The translations under genes and the position numbers were made by a program. The notes beneath the pieces were generated by a model, which was given only the letters and a program-made list of their open reading frames with translations, was not told the origin of the DNA and did no database searches. A stretch of 64,000 nucleotides of DNA from Pseudonocardia sp. EC080619-01 (GTDB lineage: Bacteria; Actinomycetota; Actinomycetes; Mycobacteriales; Pseudonocardiaceae): the NCBI RefSeq assembly GCF_001420995.1, contig NZ_CP012184.1:1410501-1474500 (forward strand), read 5' to 3'. Positions 48,891 to 56,825 of this stretch are shown here, piece by piece. Position 1 is the first letter of the stretch; the number at the start of each line of letters is the position of its first letter.

Positions 48891-49694
48891 ATGGAGGACC
48901 ACGCGATCGCGGACGACGGCACCGCCCTGCACGTCGAGTGGACGGGCACCGGCCCCGTCGTGCTCCTGCTCCAGGGCGGGATCTCCGAGGCGTCCGCCAC
49001 CACGCGGCTGGCCGCCGAGCTGGCGGACACCTTCACGGTGGTCTCCTACGACCGGCGCGGGCTGGGCAGGAGCCCGGCCCCGGTCCCCGGCGAGCCACCC
49101 CCGGACGCCCTCCACCGGCACGCGCTCGACGCGGCCGCCGTGCTCCGGCGGTTCACCGACCGGCCCGCGTCCGTCGTCGGGGCGAGCATCGGCGCGGTCG
49201 TCGCGCTGCAGCTCGCCGTCGAGGAGCCGGACCTCGTCGGCACGGCCGTCGTCCACGAGCCACCGCTGCCCGCCGTCGTCCACGACGCGGAGCGCGAGGC
49301 CGGGCTGGACCACGTCGCGGAGCTCGCCCGGACCGACGTCGTGGCCGCGATCGGCGCGATGGGCCGGCTCGTCGCCGACAGGAGCGATCCCGAGCCCGGC
49401 GCCGGGGCGCCCCGGCCGGCCGGCGATCTCCACGCCGGGCTGCGGTGGTTCTTCGCGCACGACTTCCCGGCGGTGCGCGCCAACCCGCTCGACGCCGCAC
49501 GCCTCCGTCCCGTGCCCGTCACGCTCGTCCCGTCCGTGGGCGCGGACGTGCCCGGCGGCTGGGACCGACGCTGCGCGGAGGCACTCGCGGCCGCACTCGG
49601 ACGGCCGGCGGTGCCGATGCCCGGCGGGCACGGCGCCCTCACGACCCGTCCGCGAGGGGCGGCCCGGCAGCTGCGCCGGATCCTGACACCGTGA
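48891..49694 (+). CDS. alpha/beta hydrolase
   Basis: 267 residues. VVLLLQGGISEASATTRLAAELADTFTVVSYDRRGLGRSP is a normal N-terminal half, although the oxyanion motif is Q-G-G instead of H-G. The nucleophile elbow is VVGASIGAVVALQLA (G-A-S-I-G), and GGHGALTTRP supplies the His near the C-terminus. It probably hydrolyses an ester or lactone, function otherwise unknown. It is divergent from the SDR gene with 85 bp between, which suggests joint expression. Confidence 0.82.
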   Translation: MEDHAIADDGTALHVEWTGTGPVVLLLQGGISEASATTRLAAELADTFTVVSYDRRGLGRSPAPVPGEPPPDALHRHALDAAAVLRRFTDRPASVVGASIGAVVALQLAVEEPDLVGTAVVHEPPLPAVVHDAEREAGLDHVAELARTDVVAAIGAMGRLVADRSDPEPGAGAPRPAGDLHAGLRWFFAHDFPAVRANPLDAARLRPVPVTLVPSVGADVPGGWDRRCAEALAAALGRPAVPMPGGHGALTTRPRGAARQLRRILTP

Positions 49695-49715
49695 CCGCGG
49701 AGGCGGCGCTCCCCC

Positions 49716-51047
49716 TCAGACCGTTCTGAGGAAGCGGTCCAGCACCCGGGTGCCGAAGGTCAGCGCGTCCACCGGGACACGCTCGTCGATGCCGTGGAAC
49801 AGCGACGCGAAGTCCAGCTCCGGGGGCAGCCGCAGCGGGGCGAAGCCGTAGCACTTCATCCCCAGCGTCGAGAACGCCTTCGCGTCGGTCCCGCCGGACA
49901 GCATGTACGGGACGATCTCCGCGGCCGGGTCCTCGGTGCGCAGCGCCGCCTGCATCGCGTCGGTCAGGGCGCCCTCGAACGGCGTCTCGACGGCGGGCAG
50001 GTCGGTGACCCACTCCCGCTCGACGTCCGGCCCGAGCAGCTCGTCGACCTCGCGCAGGAACTCCTCCTCCCGCCCCGGCAGCACCCGGCAGTCGACGACC
50101 GCCTCCGCCGTCGACGGGATGACGTTCGCCTTGTACCCGGCGTTCAGCATCGTCGGGTTCGCGGTGTCCCGGACGGTCGCCCCGATGATCCGCGCGATCG
50201 GGCCGAGCTTGGCCAGGGCACCCTCGAGGTCGTCCTCCGGGTACTCGACGCCGGTCAGCTCGGTCATCCGGTCCAGGAACGCCTGCACGGTGTCGGTGAT
50301 CGTCAGCGGGAACGTGTGGTTCCCGAGCCGGGCCACGGCCTCCGACAGGATGGTGACGGCGTTGTCGTCGTGCAGGAACGAGCCGTGCCCCGGCTTTCCC
50401 TTGGCCCGCAGCCGCATCCAGGCGATGCCCTTCTCCGCGGACTCGATCAGGTAGGCGCGCTGGTCCTCGCCCAGGGTCAGCGAGAACCCGCCGACCTCGC
50501 CGACGGCCTCGGTGCACCCGGCGAACAGGTCCGGCCGGTGCTCCACCAGCCACTGCGCGCCCCACTTGCCGCCGGCCTCCTCGTCGGCGACGAACGCCCA
50601 CACGATGTCCCGCGGCGGGACCACGCCCTCACGCTTGAAGCGGCGCGCGACCGCCAGCATCATCGCGTCCATGTCCTTCATGTCGACGGCGCCGCGGCCC
50701 CAGACGTAGCCGTCCTGCACCGCCCCGGAGAACGGGTGCACCGACCACTCGCTCGCGTCCGCCGGGACGACGTCGAGGTGCCCGTGCATCAGCAGCGCAC
50801 CCCGCGACCGGTCCGCGCCCTCCAGACGGGCGATCACGTTCATCCGCTTCGGCATGCCGGACTCGACCAGCTCGACGTCGTAGCCGACCTCGCGCAGCTT
50901 CTCCGCGACGTAGTCGGCGGCCTCGGCCTCACCGGCCAGGGTCTCGGGGTCCGCGGTGTTCGTCGTGTCGATCCGGATCAGCTCGGAACACAGCTGGACG
51001 ACCTCCGCCTCGGCACTGCTGGGGCTCTCGTCCGGTGAAGCGGTCAT
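49716..51047 (-). CDS. M20/M25/M40 family metallohydrolase
   Basis: 443 residues of the M20 family with dinuclear zinc: LLMHGHLDVVPADASEWSVHPFSGAVQDGYVWGRGAVDMKDMDAMMLAVARRFKREG holds H-x-D and the bridging Asp; VWAFVADEEAGGKWGAQWL holds the catalytic E-E; GGTDAKAFSTLGMKCYGFAPLRLP and LFHGIDERVPVDALTFG provide the last ligands. The lid domain (residues about 200-320) is intact. Family members are dipeptidases, carboxypeptidases or deacylases; cytoplasmic. AAGGCGCCC precedes ATG 51047; the upstream ATG at 51104 would add an Arg-rich stretch outside the family. Confidence 0.87.
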   Translation of the reverse strand: MTASPDESPSSAEAEVVQLCSELIRIDTTNTADPETLAGEAEAADYVAEKLREVGYDVELVESGMPKRMNVIARLEGADRSRGALLMHGHLDVVPADASEWSVHPFSGAVQDGYVWGRGAVDMKDMDAMMLAVARRFKREGVVPPRDIVWAFVADEEAGGKWGAQWLVEHRPDLFAGCTEAVGEVGGFSLTLGEDQRAYLIESAEKGIAWMRLRAKGKPGHGSFLHDDNAVTILSEAVARLGNHTFPLTITDTVQAFLDRMTELTGVEYPEDDLEGALAKLGPIARIIGATVRDTANPTMLNAGYKANVIPSTAEAVVDCRVLPGREEEFLREVDELLGPDVEREWVTDLPAVETPFEGALTDAMQAALRTEDPAAEIVPYMLSGGTDAKAFSTLGMKCYGFAPLRLPPELDFASLFHGIDERVPVDALTFGTRVLDRFLRTV

Positions 51048-51133
51048 GGGCGCCTTCCTACCACCGCGTACCGGGGCCGACCTGCCGAGACCCGGGGTGG
51101 ACACCCGGGCGCAGACCGCCCGGAGGGCTCGGC

Positions 51134-51139
51134 TATGCT
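51134..51139 (+). promoter_or_regulatory. -10 element for tRNA-Leu
   Basis: TATGCT, identical to the hexamer before tRNA-His, 30 nt before the mature tRNA. Confidence 0.45.
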
Positions 51140-51168
51140 TCTCCCCGACGCGATCGAGAGATCGTGGC

Positions 51169-51253
51169 GTCCGAGTGGCGGAATGGCAGACGCGCTAGCT
51201 TGAGGTGCTAGTCCCCGTATTAGGGGGTGGGGGTTCAAGTCCCCCCTCGGACA
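51169..51253 (+). tRNA. tRNA-Leu (anticodon GAG)
   Basis: GTCCGAG pairs with CTCGGAC; the anticodon loop TTGAGGT reads GAG; a long variable arm (CCCC...GGGG) and the T loop TTCAAGT are typical of class II tRNA-Leu. CCA is not encoded. The serine-recombinase remnant on the opposite strand ends 6 bp further on, so this tRNA marks the edge of the island. Confidence 0.95.
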
Positions 51254-51259
51254 CCGACC

Positions 51260-51762
51260 CTAACCCCAGCCGTCCCGGTTGGGGCCCCGGTTGACCTGGA
51301 CGCTCACTGTCCGAATTTTCGGGCGATAGATCAACCGCAGCCCCAGCTGCTGGTAGATCGACCCTTGGCTTCCTCGTCGGCGACGAGCAGGATTTCACGG
51401 GCTGAAGCCTGTCCCCGATGACGTCCCGTGTCTGAGCCTCGCTCATCCGGCCCGACGCGCCCCGCAGTTGGTGCTGCGCGTCCAGCTCGGCCAGTCGGGC
51501 CGGGACCTCGGCAATCCAACCAGCCACCAGTGCCGGGTCAACCCCAGCTTCTAGCGCCGACCGGTAACGGGGGAGCTTGGCATCACGCTCGGCAAGCTGA
51601 GCTCGCCCGAGCTGCGCGCCGTCGACGTCGTCTCGCGGCTGCCCGCGACGGAGAACGGACACTGTCCGGTCGATCTCATGCGGATGAAACAAGCCAAAAA
51701 GCCACTCATCCAGGAGGGGCAGGACTTTACCGTCCGGGGCCAGCGAGAGGCTGAGGTTTAGA
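51260..51762 (-). pseudogene. 3' remnant of a large serine recombinase
   Basis: Read on the minus strand through at least two frameshifts, the region encodes the C-terminal part of an actinobacterial large serine recombinase: LPLLDEWLFGLFHPHEID, AERDAKLPRYRSALEAGVD-PALVAGWIAEV (two consecutive blocks), RMSEAQTRDVIGD, then in another frame VADEEAKG, and in a third IYQQLGLRLIYRP with QVNRGPNRDGWG and TAG at 51260-51262. The resolvase catalytic domain and zinc ribbon are absent. Its stop is 6 bp from the tRNA-Leu end, as if it were the integrase gene at the end of an inserted element. Non-functional. Confidence 0.75.
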
Positions 51763-51889
51763 TCACCGCACCTTGTTGGGCAATGGTCGTAGCGTGCACA
51801 ATTTCCCGTTCAATCGGGGTGTTTGATCAATAGAGGAGAGGAGTCCACTCCATTGTACCAATGACCCCTCGGCGACATCCTGCTCCACC

Positions 51890-53067
51890 TCACGAAGGCA
51901 TGCTCCAGTTCCAAAAATGGGCGTACGGCGTGATCAGCGCGGACTTGCACAACCCGACGTGGATTCCATCAGTGCGTTGTCCAGCACGTCGCCGACGGTC
52001 CCGATCGAGCTGGCGACCCCGGCATCGGCGAGTTGCTCCGTGAACGCCAGAGATGTGTACCGAGATCCGGCATCGGAATGATGGCTCAAACCTTCCGCAG
52101 TAAACGCACTGACCGCCCGTTGCCGGGGACAACGCTTGCGCCAGGGCACTGGAGAGGAGATCACTGGTTCTACTCATCGACCCCTTCGATCCGAGTGTCC
52201 TCCGCGACCAACAGTCAGTCACGAACGACACGTAGCAGAATCCGGACGCGGTCCACACGTAGGTGAAATTCGCGCCCCACAGCGCATCCGGTCGAGTCGG
52301 GCCGCCCAGACCCGCTTGGCCAGGTCAGGTGCCTATCAGCGTGCTGGTCGCGCGTCGTCGTGGCCGTAAGATGCGCCCCGCGGCACACGCCTGGATTCCG
52401 GCGACACGCATCAGCCGCCCCACCTGGTCGCGGCCGATCCGCAGCCCTTCCCGTCTCACCGAACGCCGCATCTTCCGCAGCCTGTACACGCACCTGTTCT
52501 TTCGATAGAGATCCACGACCGGTTCACCAGATACGCCTCGCCCAAGTGATCGTCGATCACCGGTCAGACCCGCCAGCGATAATACGCTTGCGGAGCGATC
52601 TGCACGCCGTGCTCGGACAACACGGCACAGATCGGCTCGACCCTGAAACGACTTCGATCTTCGTGAACGAACAGAAGCCTCACTTGAGCCGACGGTCCAG
52701 CTCCGCCTGCGCGAAAAACGCCGAAGCAGTCTTCGGGATCTCGTTCTCCCCCGCCGCAACTTAGCATTCCCCGTGCGGAGTCTCCGCAATTCAGCAGCTA
52801 GATCGGCGTCGAGCCCGACCGCGTCCGACCCATAACCGGAATCGCGCTCCTCAACCTCGATCCAGTTCCAGATCGTCGCCGGGTTCACGTCCAGCAACTC
52901 ACCGACGTGCCGGCGCGCGGCCAGCTTCGACTCGCTGTGATCACGCAGACGGTCCAGGTAGAGGTGGACCGCGCGGGCACGGGTCTCCTCATCGAGCTAC
53001 CGAGGTGCTCCCACGACTCCAGTCTCCTTGCTAGATCAGGAACCTCTCCACCACCCAGGACGGTTCA
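51890..53067 (-). mobile_element. degenerate IS3-family insertion sequence
   Basis: The minus strand carries fragments of both IS3 ORFs with frameshifts and stops. orfA begins at GTG 53014 with TAG five codons later, then LDEETRARAVHLYLDRLRD, SESKLAARRHVGELLDVNPA-TIWNWIE and LAAELRRLR. orfB fragments follow from about 52700: VRLLFVHEDRSRF, EHGVQIAPQAYYRW, then WTASGFCYVSFVTDCWSRR, HHSDAGSRYTSLAFTEQLAD-AGVASSIGTVGDVLDNALME with the integrase-core residues. TGAACCGTCCTGGGT (minus strand, 53067 to 53053) looks like the terminal inverted repeat common in actinobacterial IS3 elements. No matching right end was found near 51.9 kb, so that side is deleted. Confidence 0.75.
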
Positions 53068-53161
53068 CTCCGTCCTCGCCTAGGCGGACTTGCCCCACAG
53101 AGTGTGCAAAACTGCTCGTTACCACAGCGAGGCCGCAGCCAAGTCGCTTTCGTAAAGCCAG

Positions 53162-53200
53162 AAGGGCAGGTCGCCTTTCATATGAGAGGAAAGCGCCCTT
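53162..53200 (+). promoter_or_regulatory. imperfect hairpin upstream of the truncated flavoprotein
   Basis: AAGGGC (53162-53167) pairs with GCCCTT (53195-53200), and CTTTC pairs with GAAAG inside around an AT-rich loop containing CATATG. It lies just before an in-frame ATG at 53213. It could be a terminator of the IS remnant or an attenuator. Confidence 0.35.
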
Positions 53201-53353
53201 GCTTGCTGCATCATGAGGTCTTTACTTAGCGCCCATAGATCGCTACCGTATCAATCGCACGATCGGGAACAACCGGAAACACAGGCGGCGTCTTTCGGTT
53301 CCCATCCCGACAGCCCCGGCATTGACATCGCCCCCGACCGGATAGCAGATCAG

Positions 53354-54073
53354 GTGAGCACTGAATATTTCGACACGGTCATCATCGGAGCAGGTCACAA
53401 CGCGCTAGTTTGCGCTGCTTATCTGGCCAGAGCCGGCCAGAAGGTCGCTATCGTGGAGCGGCGCTCCGCTGTGGGTGGTGCGTGCGTCTCAGAGGAGCTG
53501 GTGAATGGCTACCAGTTCTCGACCGCGAGCCTTGTGACGTCGCTCTTCCAGCAATCGATTATCGAGGACCTCAATCTCCGAAGTCATGGGCTAGCCGTTA
53601 TGCCGCGCTCTCCCTCTGTCACGTCTCTAGTACCCGACGGATCCCATCTAATACTGGGTCGCGACCCCGAGTCCGACGCTGCAGAGATTGCCAAATTTTC
53701 AGGTCGCGACGCCGCGCAATACAGCGAATACGGTGACATGATGCACCGGCTGTGGAGTGAGGTGAAGTCGCTGTTCACGGGGCCCTCGCGGGAGCCCGTG
53801 GCATCGAACCCGGAACAGCTCCGAAGCATCCTTCATCGTGCCGTCGACATGTCGGACTCTGACCTACGGAATCTGTTCTCAGTGATGTTCGATAGCGCCC
53901 GTAACCATCTCGATTCCTGGTTTGAGTCAGAGGCGGTAAAGGCTCCGCTCGCTATCGATGGCATCACGGGAGTCGCCGCTGGGCCGTCCAGTCCGGGTAC
54001 CGCCTATCTGATGCTGTACCACCACGCCGGGTCCACCGAGCGGGGACATGTCCGTGGGGGAATGGGCGGCTGA
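53354..54073 (+). pseudogene. N-terminal half of a phytoene desaturase-like FAD oxidoreductase (truncated)
   Basis: TEYFDTVIIGAGHNALVCAAYLARAGQKVAIVERRSAVGGACVSEEL is the FAD-binding fingerprint of the phytoene-desaturase/CrtI-like NAD(P)/FAD oxidoreductase family. The sequence continues normally to a GTAYLMLYHHAG segment and HVRGGMGG, then stops at TGA 54071-54073. Family members run to about 500 residues; here only about 240 remain, and none of the three frames downstream resumes the family sequence, so the 3' half was lost by deletion. G+C is low (29 of 60 bases at 53341-53400). GTG 53354 is the best start; ATG 53213 adds 47 unconserved residues. It would not give an active enzyme. Confidence 0.75.
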
Positions 54074-54202
54074 GGTCGGTTCGGATGTGGCCGAGCAGGT
54101 CTCCGTCGACCTGAAGGGTCGCATCGAAACCGCGCTGGAACGACCGGTCGACACCGCCGTGCTGGACGGACAGGAGTTGTCGTGCGCCATCCCCTCCCGG
54201 TA
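54047..54202 (+). CDS. 51-codon ORF overlapping the aminotransferase start
   Basis: A different frame from the truncated flavoprotein opens at ATG 54047 and ends at TAG 54200-54202. The product starts MSVGEWAAEVGSDVAEQV, has a charged amphipathic middle (SVDLKGRIETALERPVD) and ends LDGQELSCAIPSR with the only Cys near the C-terminus. The next gene starts inside it, and that gene's AGGAG lies within this ORF, so the two would be translationally coupled. It may be a genuine small protein, or the tail of a gene whose 5' part was removed by the same deletion that truncated the flavoprotein. I do not recognise it. Confidence 0.4.
54172..54176 (+). promoter_or_regulatory. Shine-Dalgarno of the aminotransferase gene
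   Basis: AGGAG with 5-nt spacing to GTG 54182, located inside the 51-codon ORF. It favours GTG 54182 over the in-frame ATG at 54245. Confidence 0.55.
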
Positions 54203-55285
54203 GCGAAGCCGACAGCCCTCGGAGCTCGTTCGGAGCCCACTCTGATGATCCCCGGGCCTTGCGCACTGCACCCAGACGACCTGGGGAGGCTCGCCGAGCA
54301 GACCCGGGCGCACTACGGCGAGGAATGGTCAGCCTTCTATTCGGGGGTGCTTGACGAGTTGGGCACTCTGCTCGATGCGCACAGCGCCTACATCCTGCCG
54401 GGGAGCGGATCCGCGGGGCTCGAGGCAGCGCTCCGGAACCAGCTGGAACCGGGCCAGACGGTCGTGGTCCCGGACACGGGCTTCTTCGGTGCAAGGCTCG
54501 CTGAGATCGCTGCCGCCCTCGACCTGCGGGTACGGGTCGTCGAACAAGATCTCGGACAACCGGTGGACGTCGACGAGCTGGCGCGGCACTTCTCCGGGGC
54601 AGATGGCCTCGCTTGTGTACACGTCGAATCGACCACCGGAATCCGGCACCCCGTCCGAGAGATGGCCCAGCGTGCGCGGGCAGGCGGCCTGGTCGTGGTC
54701 CTGGACGGCGTGGCCTCGGCCGGCAGCGAACTTGTCCAGCTTCGGGCGGACGGGATCGACGCGTTCGTCAGCGCATCGCAGAAGGGTCTCGGGGGCCCAC
54801 CCGGGCTAGCTGTGGTCGCCTTCGATGACCTCGGGGCCGAGCGTGCCGCACGCGCCCGTCCCCGATCCTGGTACTTCGATCTGGGCCGGTGGGCGCGAGC
54901 CAGGGCCGAGGATCCTTGGGAACCCCACCCTGTGACGATGCCGACGGCCGTGGTCCGTGCTCTGGCCGAGTCCGTCGGCCGCATCGCGGCCACCGGCATT
55001 GAGAGTTGGGTCGACGGTCGGCGTCGACTTGCCGCGCAGCTTCGCAGCGGACTGCGGGACCTCGGCTTCGAGACGTTCGCGCCCGAAAACACCGCCGCCA
55101 GCATGATCACCGTAGTGACCGGTTCCGGTGCCGGTGAGCTCGTCGCTCGCGCAGCGCGCGGAGGCATCACGGTGGCCAGCGGACTCGAACCACTGCCCTC
55201 CGCCGCACGAATCGGGTTGGTCGGAGCCACAGCCACCCCAGAGCATGTGGCATCGCTACTCGATACGCTATCCGCCAGTCGCTAG
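54182..55285 (+). CDS. class V PLP-dependent aminotransferase (alanine-glyoxylate aminotransferase-like)
   Basis: 367 residues. MIPGPCALHPDDL matches the P-G-P-x-x-x-x-P start of AGT/SPT-type enzymes; ILPGSGSAGLEAALRNQLEPGQTVVVPDTGFFGARLAEIA is the cofactor-phosphate region, VHVESTTGIRHPVREMA and VVLDGVASAGSELVQLRADGIDAFVSASQKGLGGPPGLAVVAF carry the Asp that holds the pyridine nitrogen and the Schiff-base Lys (S-Q-K-G), and ASGLEPLPSAARIGLVG is the C-terminal Arg region. It transfers amino groups between small amino acids and 2-oxo acids, or cleaves a C-P or C-S type substrate. GTG 54182 is chosen from the AGGAG site. It appears intact and is convergent with the Lrp gene. Confidence 0.82.
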   Translation: MRHPLPVAKPTALGARSEPTLMIPGPCALHPDDLGRLAEQTRAHYGEEWSAFYSGVLDELGTLLDAHSAYILPGSGSAGLEAALRNQLEPGQTVVVPDTGFFGARLAEIAAALDLRVRVVEQDLGQPVDVDELARHFSGADGLACVHVESTTGIRHPVREMAQRARAGGLVVVLDGVASAGSELVQLRADGIDAFVSASQKGLGGPPGLAVVAFDDLGAERAARARPRSWYFDLGRWARARAEDPWEPHPVTMPTAVVRALAESVGRIAATGIESWVDGRRRLAAQLRSGLRDLGFETFAPENTAASMITVVTGSGAGELVARAARGGITVASGLEPLPSAARIGLVGATATPEHVASLLDTLSASR

Positions 55286-55305
55286 CCTATTCCGTGCACG
55301 ATCGC

Positions 55306-55758
55306 CTACGACCGCGGAGAGGGGACTGGGGACCACGGCTTGGGCGAGGACAACACGATCGACGTCGCCGGTTTCCCGAGTTCGTTGAGCTGGTCGATGA
55401 GCGGCTCCAGGGAGCCGAGGTCTTCAGCTACTACCCGGAGGAAGTGGTCCTCACTCCCGGTGACCCGATGGTCTTCAATGATCGTAGGCTCGTTCCGCGC
55501 CAACCGGAGGACGTTCAGGGACTGAGCACGGCCCGACGTTGTCACGACGATGAACGCCTGGGTGGCGAAACCGACCGCCGTTGGGTCGACACGGGCACTG
55601 TATCCGTTGATCACGCCGAGCCTCTCCAGTCGCCGCACTCGAGCCGCCACAGCCGGTGGGCTCATCTCGATGATGCGTCCTAGCTCGCGGAACCCACGAC
55701 GCGCGTCGTCCTGTAGAAGCATCAGCAGCTGACGATCGACGCCATCCAGGTCGCTCAT
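55306..55758 (-). CDS. Lrp/AsnC-family transcriptional regulator
   Basis: 150 residues. N-terminal HTH: DLDGVDRQLLMLLQDDARRGFRELGRIIEMSPPAVAARVRRLERLGVINGYSARVDPTAVGF; C-terminal RAM ligand domain: AFIVVTTSGRAQSLNVLRLARNEPTIIEDHRVTGSEDHFLRVVAEDLGSLEPLIDQLNELG. Lrp/AsnC proteins bind amino acids and form octamers. It is divergent from the EamA exporter with 106 bp between; control of amino-acid or metabolite export by such a pair is a common arrangement, so the exporter is the likely target. ATG 55758 begins at the HTH; an ATG three codons upstream at 55767 is equally possible. Confidence 0.85.
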   Translation of the reverse strand: MSDLDGVDRQLLMLLQDDARRGFRELGRIIEMSPPAVAARVRRLERLGVINGYSARVDPTAVGFATQAFIVVTTSGRAQSLNVLRLARNEPTIIEDHRVTGSEDHFLRVVAEDLGSLEPLIDQLNELGKPATSIVLSSPKPWSPVPSPRS

Positions 55759-55864
55759 GTGAATCATAATGCCCCAAAGTGCGATCAGTTGACAGGTGTT
55801 TTGTGGTTGTAGCGTCACAAGAGCTATGTCACGCGCCAACCAGTCGAACGTATACTGACTCAGG

Positions 55865-56758
55865 ATGAACGCTCGGACCTGGCTACTCTTCGGCGGCGCC
55901 TCCGTACTGTGGGGCGTCCCGTACCTCTTCATTGAAATGTCGCTCCGAGAGGGGATCGGCCCGATAACGACTGCCGCAGGACGAGTCGTTCTTGCTGCGG
56001 CCGCACTGCTTCCGGCTGCGCTATCCAGCAATGCTCGCCAGCTGATCCGACTCCGCTTCGGGCGGCTCGCCGTACTGGCCGTGGTCGAGGTGGTTATCCC
56101 CTTCAGCATGATCTCGCTGGGCGGGTTGACGGTATCCTCGGGACTATCCGGGATCATCATCGCAACCGAGCCAATCTTCGTTTTGCTCATCATTATGGTG
56201 CTGAGCCGGAGGGCTCCCACGAGCGCAGCTGCATTGCTCGGGGTGGCAGTGGGATTCGGCGGCGTGGTTGTGCTCCTCGGCGTCGACGGCGCCGGCCCCG
56301 GCGCCGTTCTCGTGCTCGTCGCCTCGGCGTCGTACGCACTCGGTGCGGTGCTGGTCGGACGCTGGTTCTCCGACGTCCCACCCTTGCGAGTCGTCTCGTC
56401 CATGATTCTTCTCGCGGCGCCGATCTTGATAGCAATCGCCATCAGTGTCGAGCCACTCCCGGCGCCGACCTGGACCGGTCTCGGTGCCGTCGCTGCGCTC
56501 GGCCTCGCCTGTACGGCCGGAGGCTTCTGGACGTTCTTCACCCTGATCGCTCATGCTGACGCCACCCGGGCAGCCCTCATCACCTACGTCGCCCCGATCG
56601 TCGCAGTGGCGGCCGGCGCGCTGCTACTCGACGAGCGGATCGGCGTCCGCACTGTCTTCGGGATCGCCCTGATCTTCGTTGGCGCTGCTCTTGCCACTCG
56701 CCGGACCGAGCAGGCGGCATCGACCGGTGTCGTCGTCGAACCGGAACCGGACAGGTGA
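55865..56758 (+). CDS. EamA/DMT-family transporter
   Basis: 297 residues with the two EamA repeats of five helices: LLFGGASVLWGVPYLFIEMSLREGIGPITTAAGRVVLAAAALLPAAL and LAVVEVVIPFSMISLGGLTVSSGLSGIIIATEPIFVLLIIM in the first, SASYALGAVLVGRWF, AALGLACTAGGFWTFFTLIAHADATRAALITYVAPIVAVAAGALLLDERIGVRTVFGIALIFVGAALAT in the second. DMT proteins mostly export amino acids or small metabolites. The gene follows an AT-richer region of 106 bp shared with the Lrp gene. Thirteen nucleotides after its stop the 17-codon ORF begins, so the two are probably on one message. Confidence 0.85.
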   Translation: MNARTWLLFGGASVLWGVPYLFIEMSLREGIGPITTAAGRVVLAAAALLPAALSSNARQLIRLRFGRLAVLAVVEVVIPFSMISLGGLTVSSGLSGIIIATEPIFVLLIIMVLSRRAPTSAAALLGVAVGFGGVVVLLGVDGAGPGAVLVLVASASYALGAVLVGRWFSDVPPLRVVSSMILLAAPILIAIAISVEPLPAPTWTGLGAVAALGLACTAGGFWTFFTLIAHADATRAALITYVAPIVAVAAGALLLDERIGVRTVFGIALIFVGAALATRRTEQAASTGVVVEPEPDR

Positions 56759-56763
56759 GGAGG
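56757..56763 (+). promoter_or_regulatory. Shine-Dalgarno of the 17-codon ORF
   Basis: GAGGAGG, which overlaps the EamA stop codon, with an 8-nt spacer to ATG 56772. It is one of the strongest ribosome binding sites in the window and precedes nothing except this tiny ORF. Confidence 0.7.
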
Positions 56764-56771
56764 CGAGCCAC

Positions 56772-56825
56772 ATGACAAGCAAGCCGGAGAAGAATGTCAT
56801 CGTCGCGGTCGCCGTGCATCTCTGA
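56772..56825 (+). CDS. 17-residue peptide, candidate precursor or leader peptide
   Basis: ATG 56772 to TGA 56823-56825 encodes MTSKPEKNVIVAVAVHL: a polar Lys-rich start and a hydrophobic Val/Ala tail ending in His-Leu. Support for real translation is positional: a GAGGAGG site 8 nt upstream, and a TGATG junction where its stop overlaps the start of the PqqD-like gene. Two readings fit: a minimal RiPP-type precursor whose partner contains a recognition domain, or a short leader that couples translation of that partner. It is too short to judge by homology, and no such family is known to me. Confidence 0.5.
   Translation: MTSKPEKNVIVAVAVHL

Noticed and set aside
54047..54202. Frameshifted C-terminus of the flavoprotein
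   Set aside because: The 51 residues do not resemble the C-terminal half of that family, and about 250 residues would still be missing.
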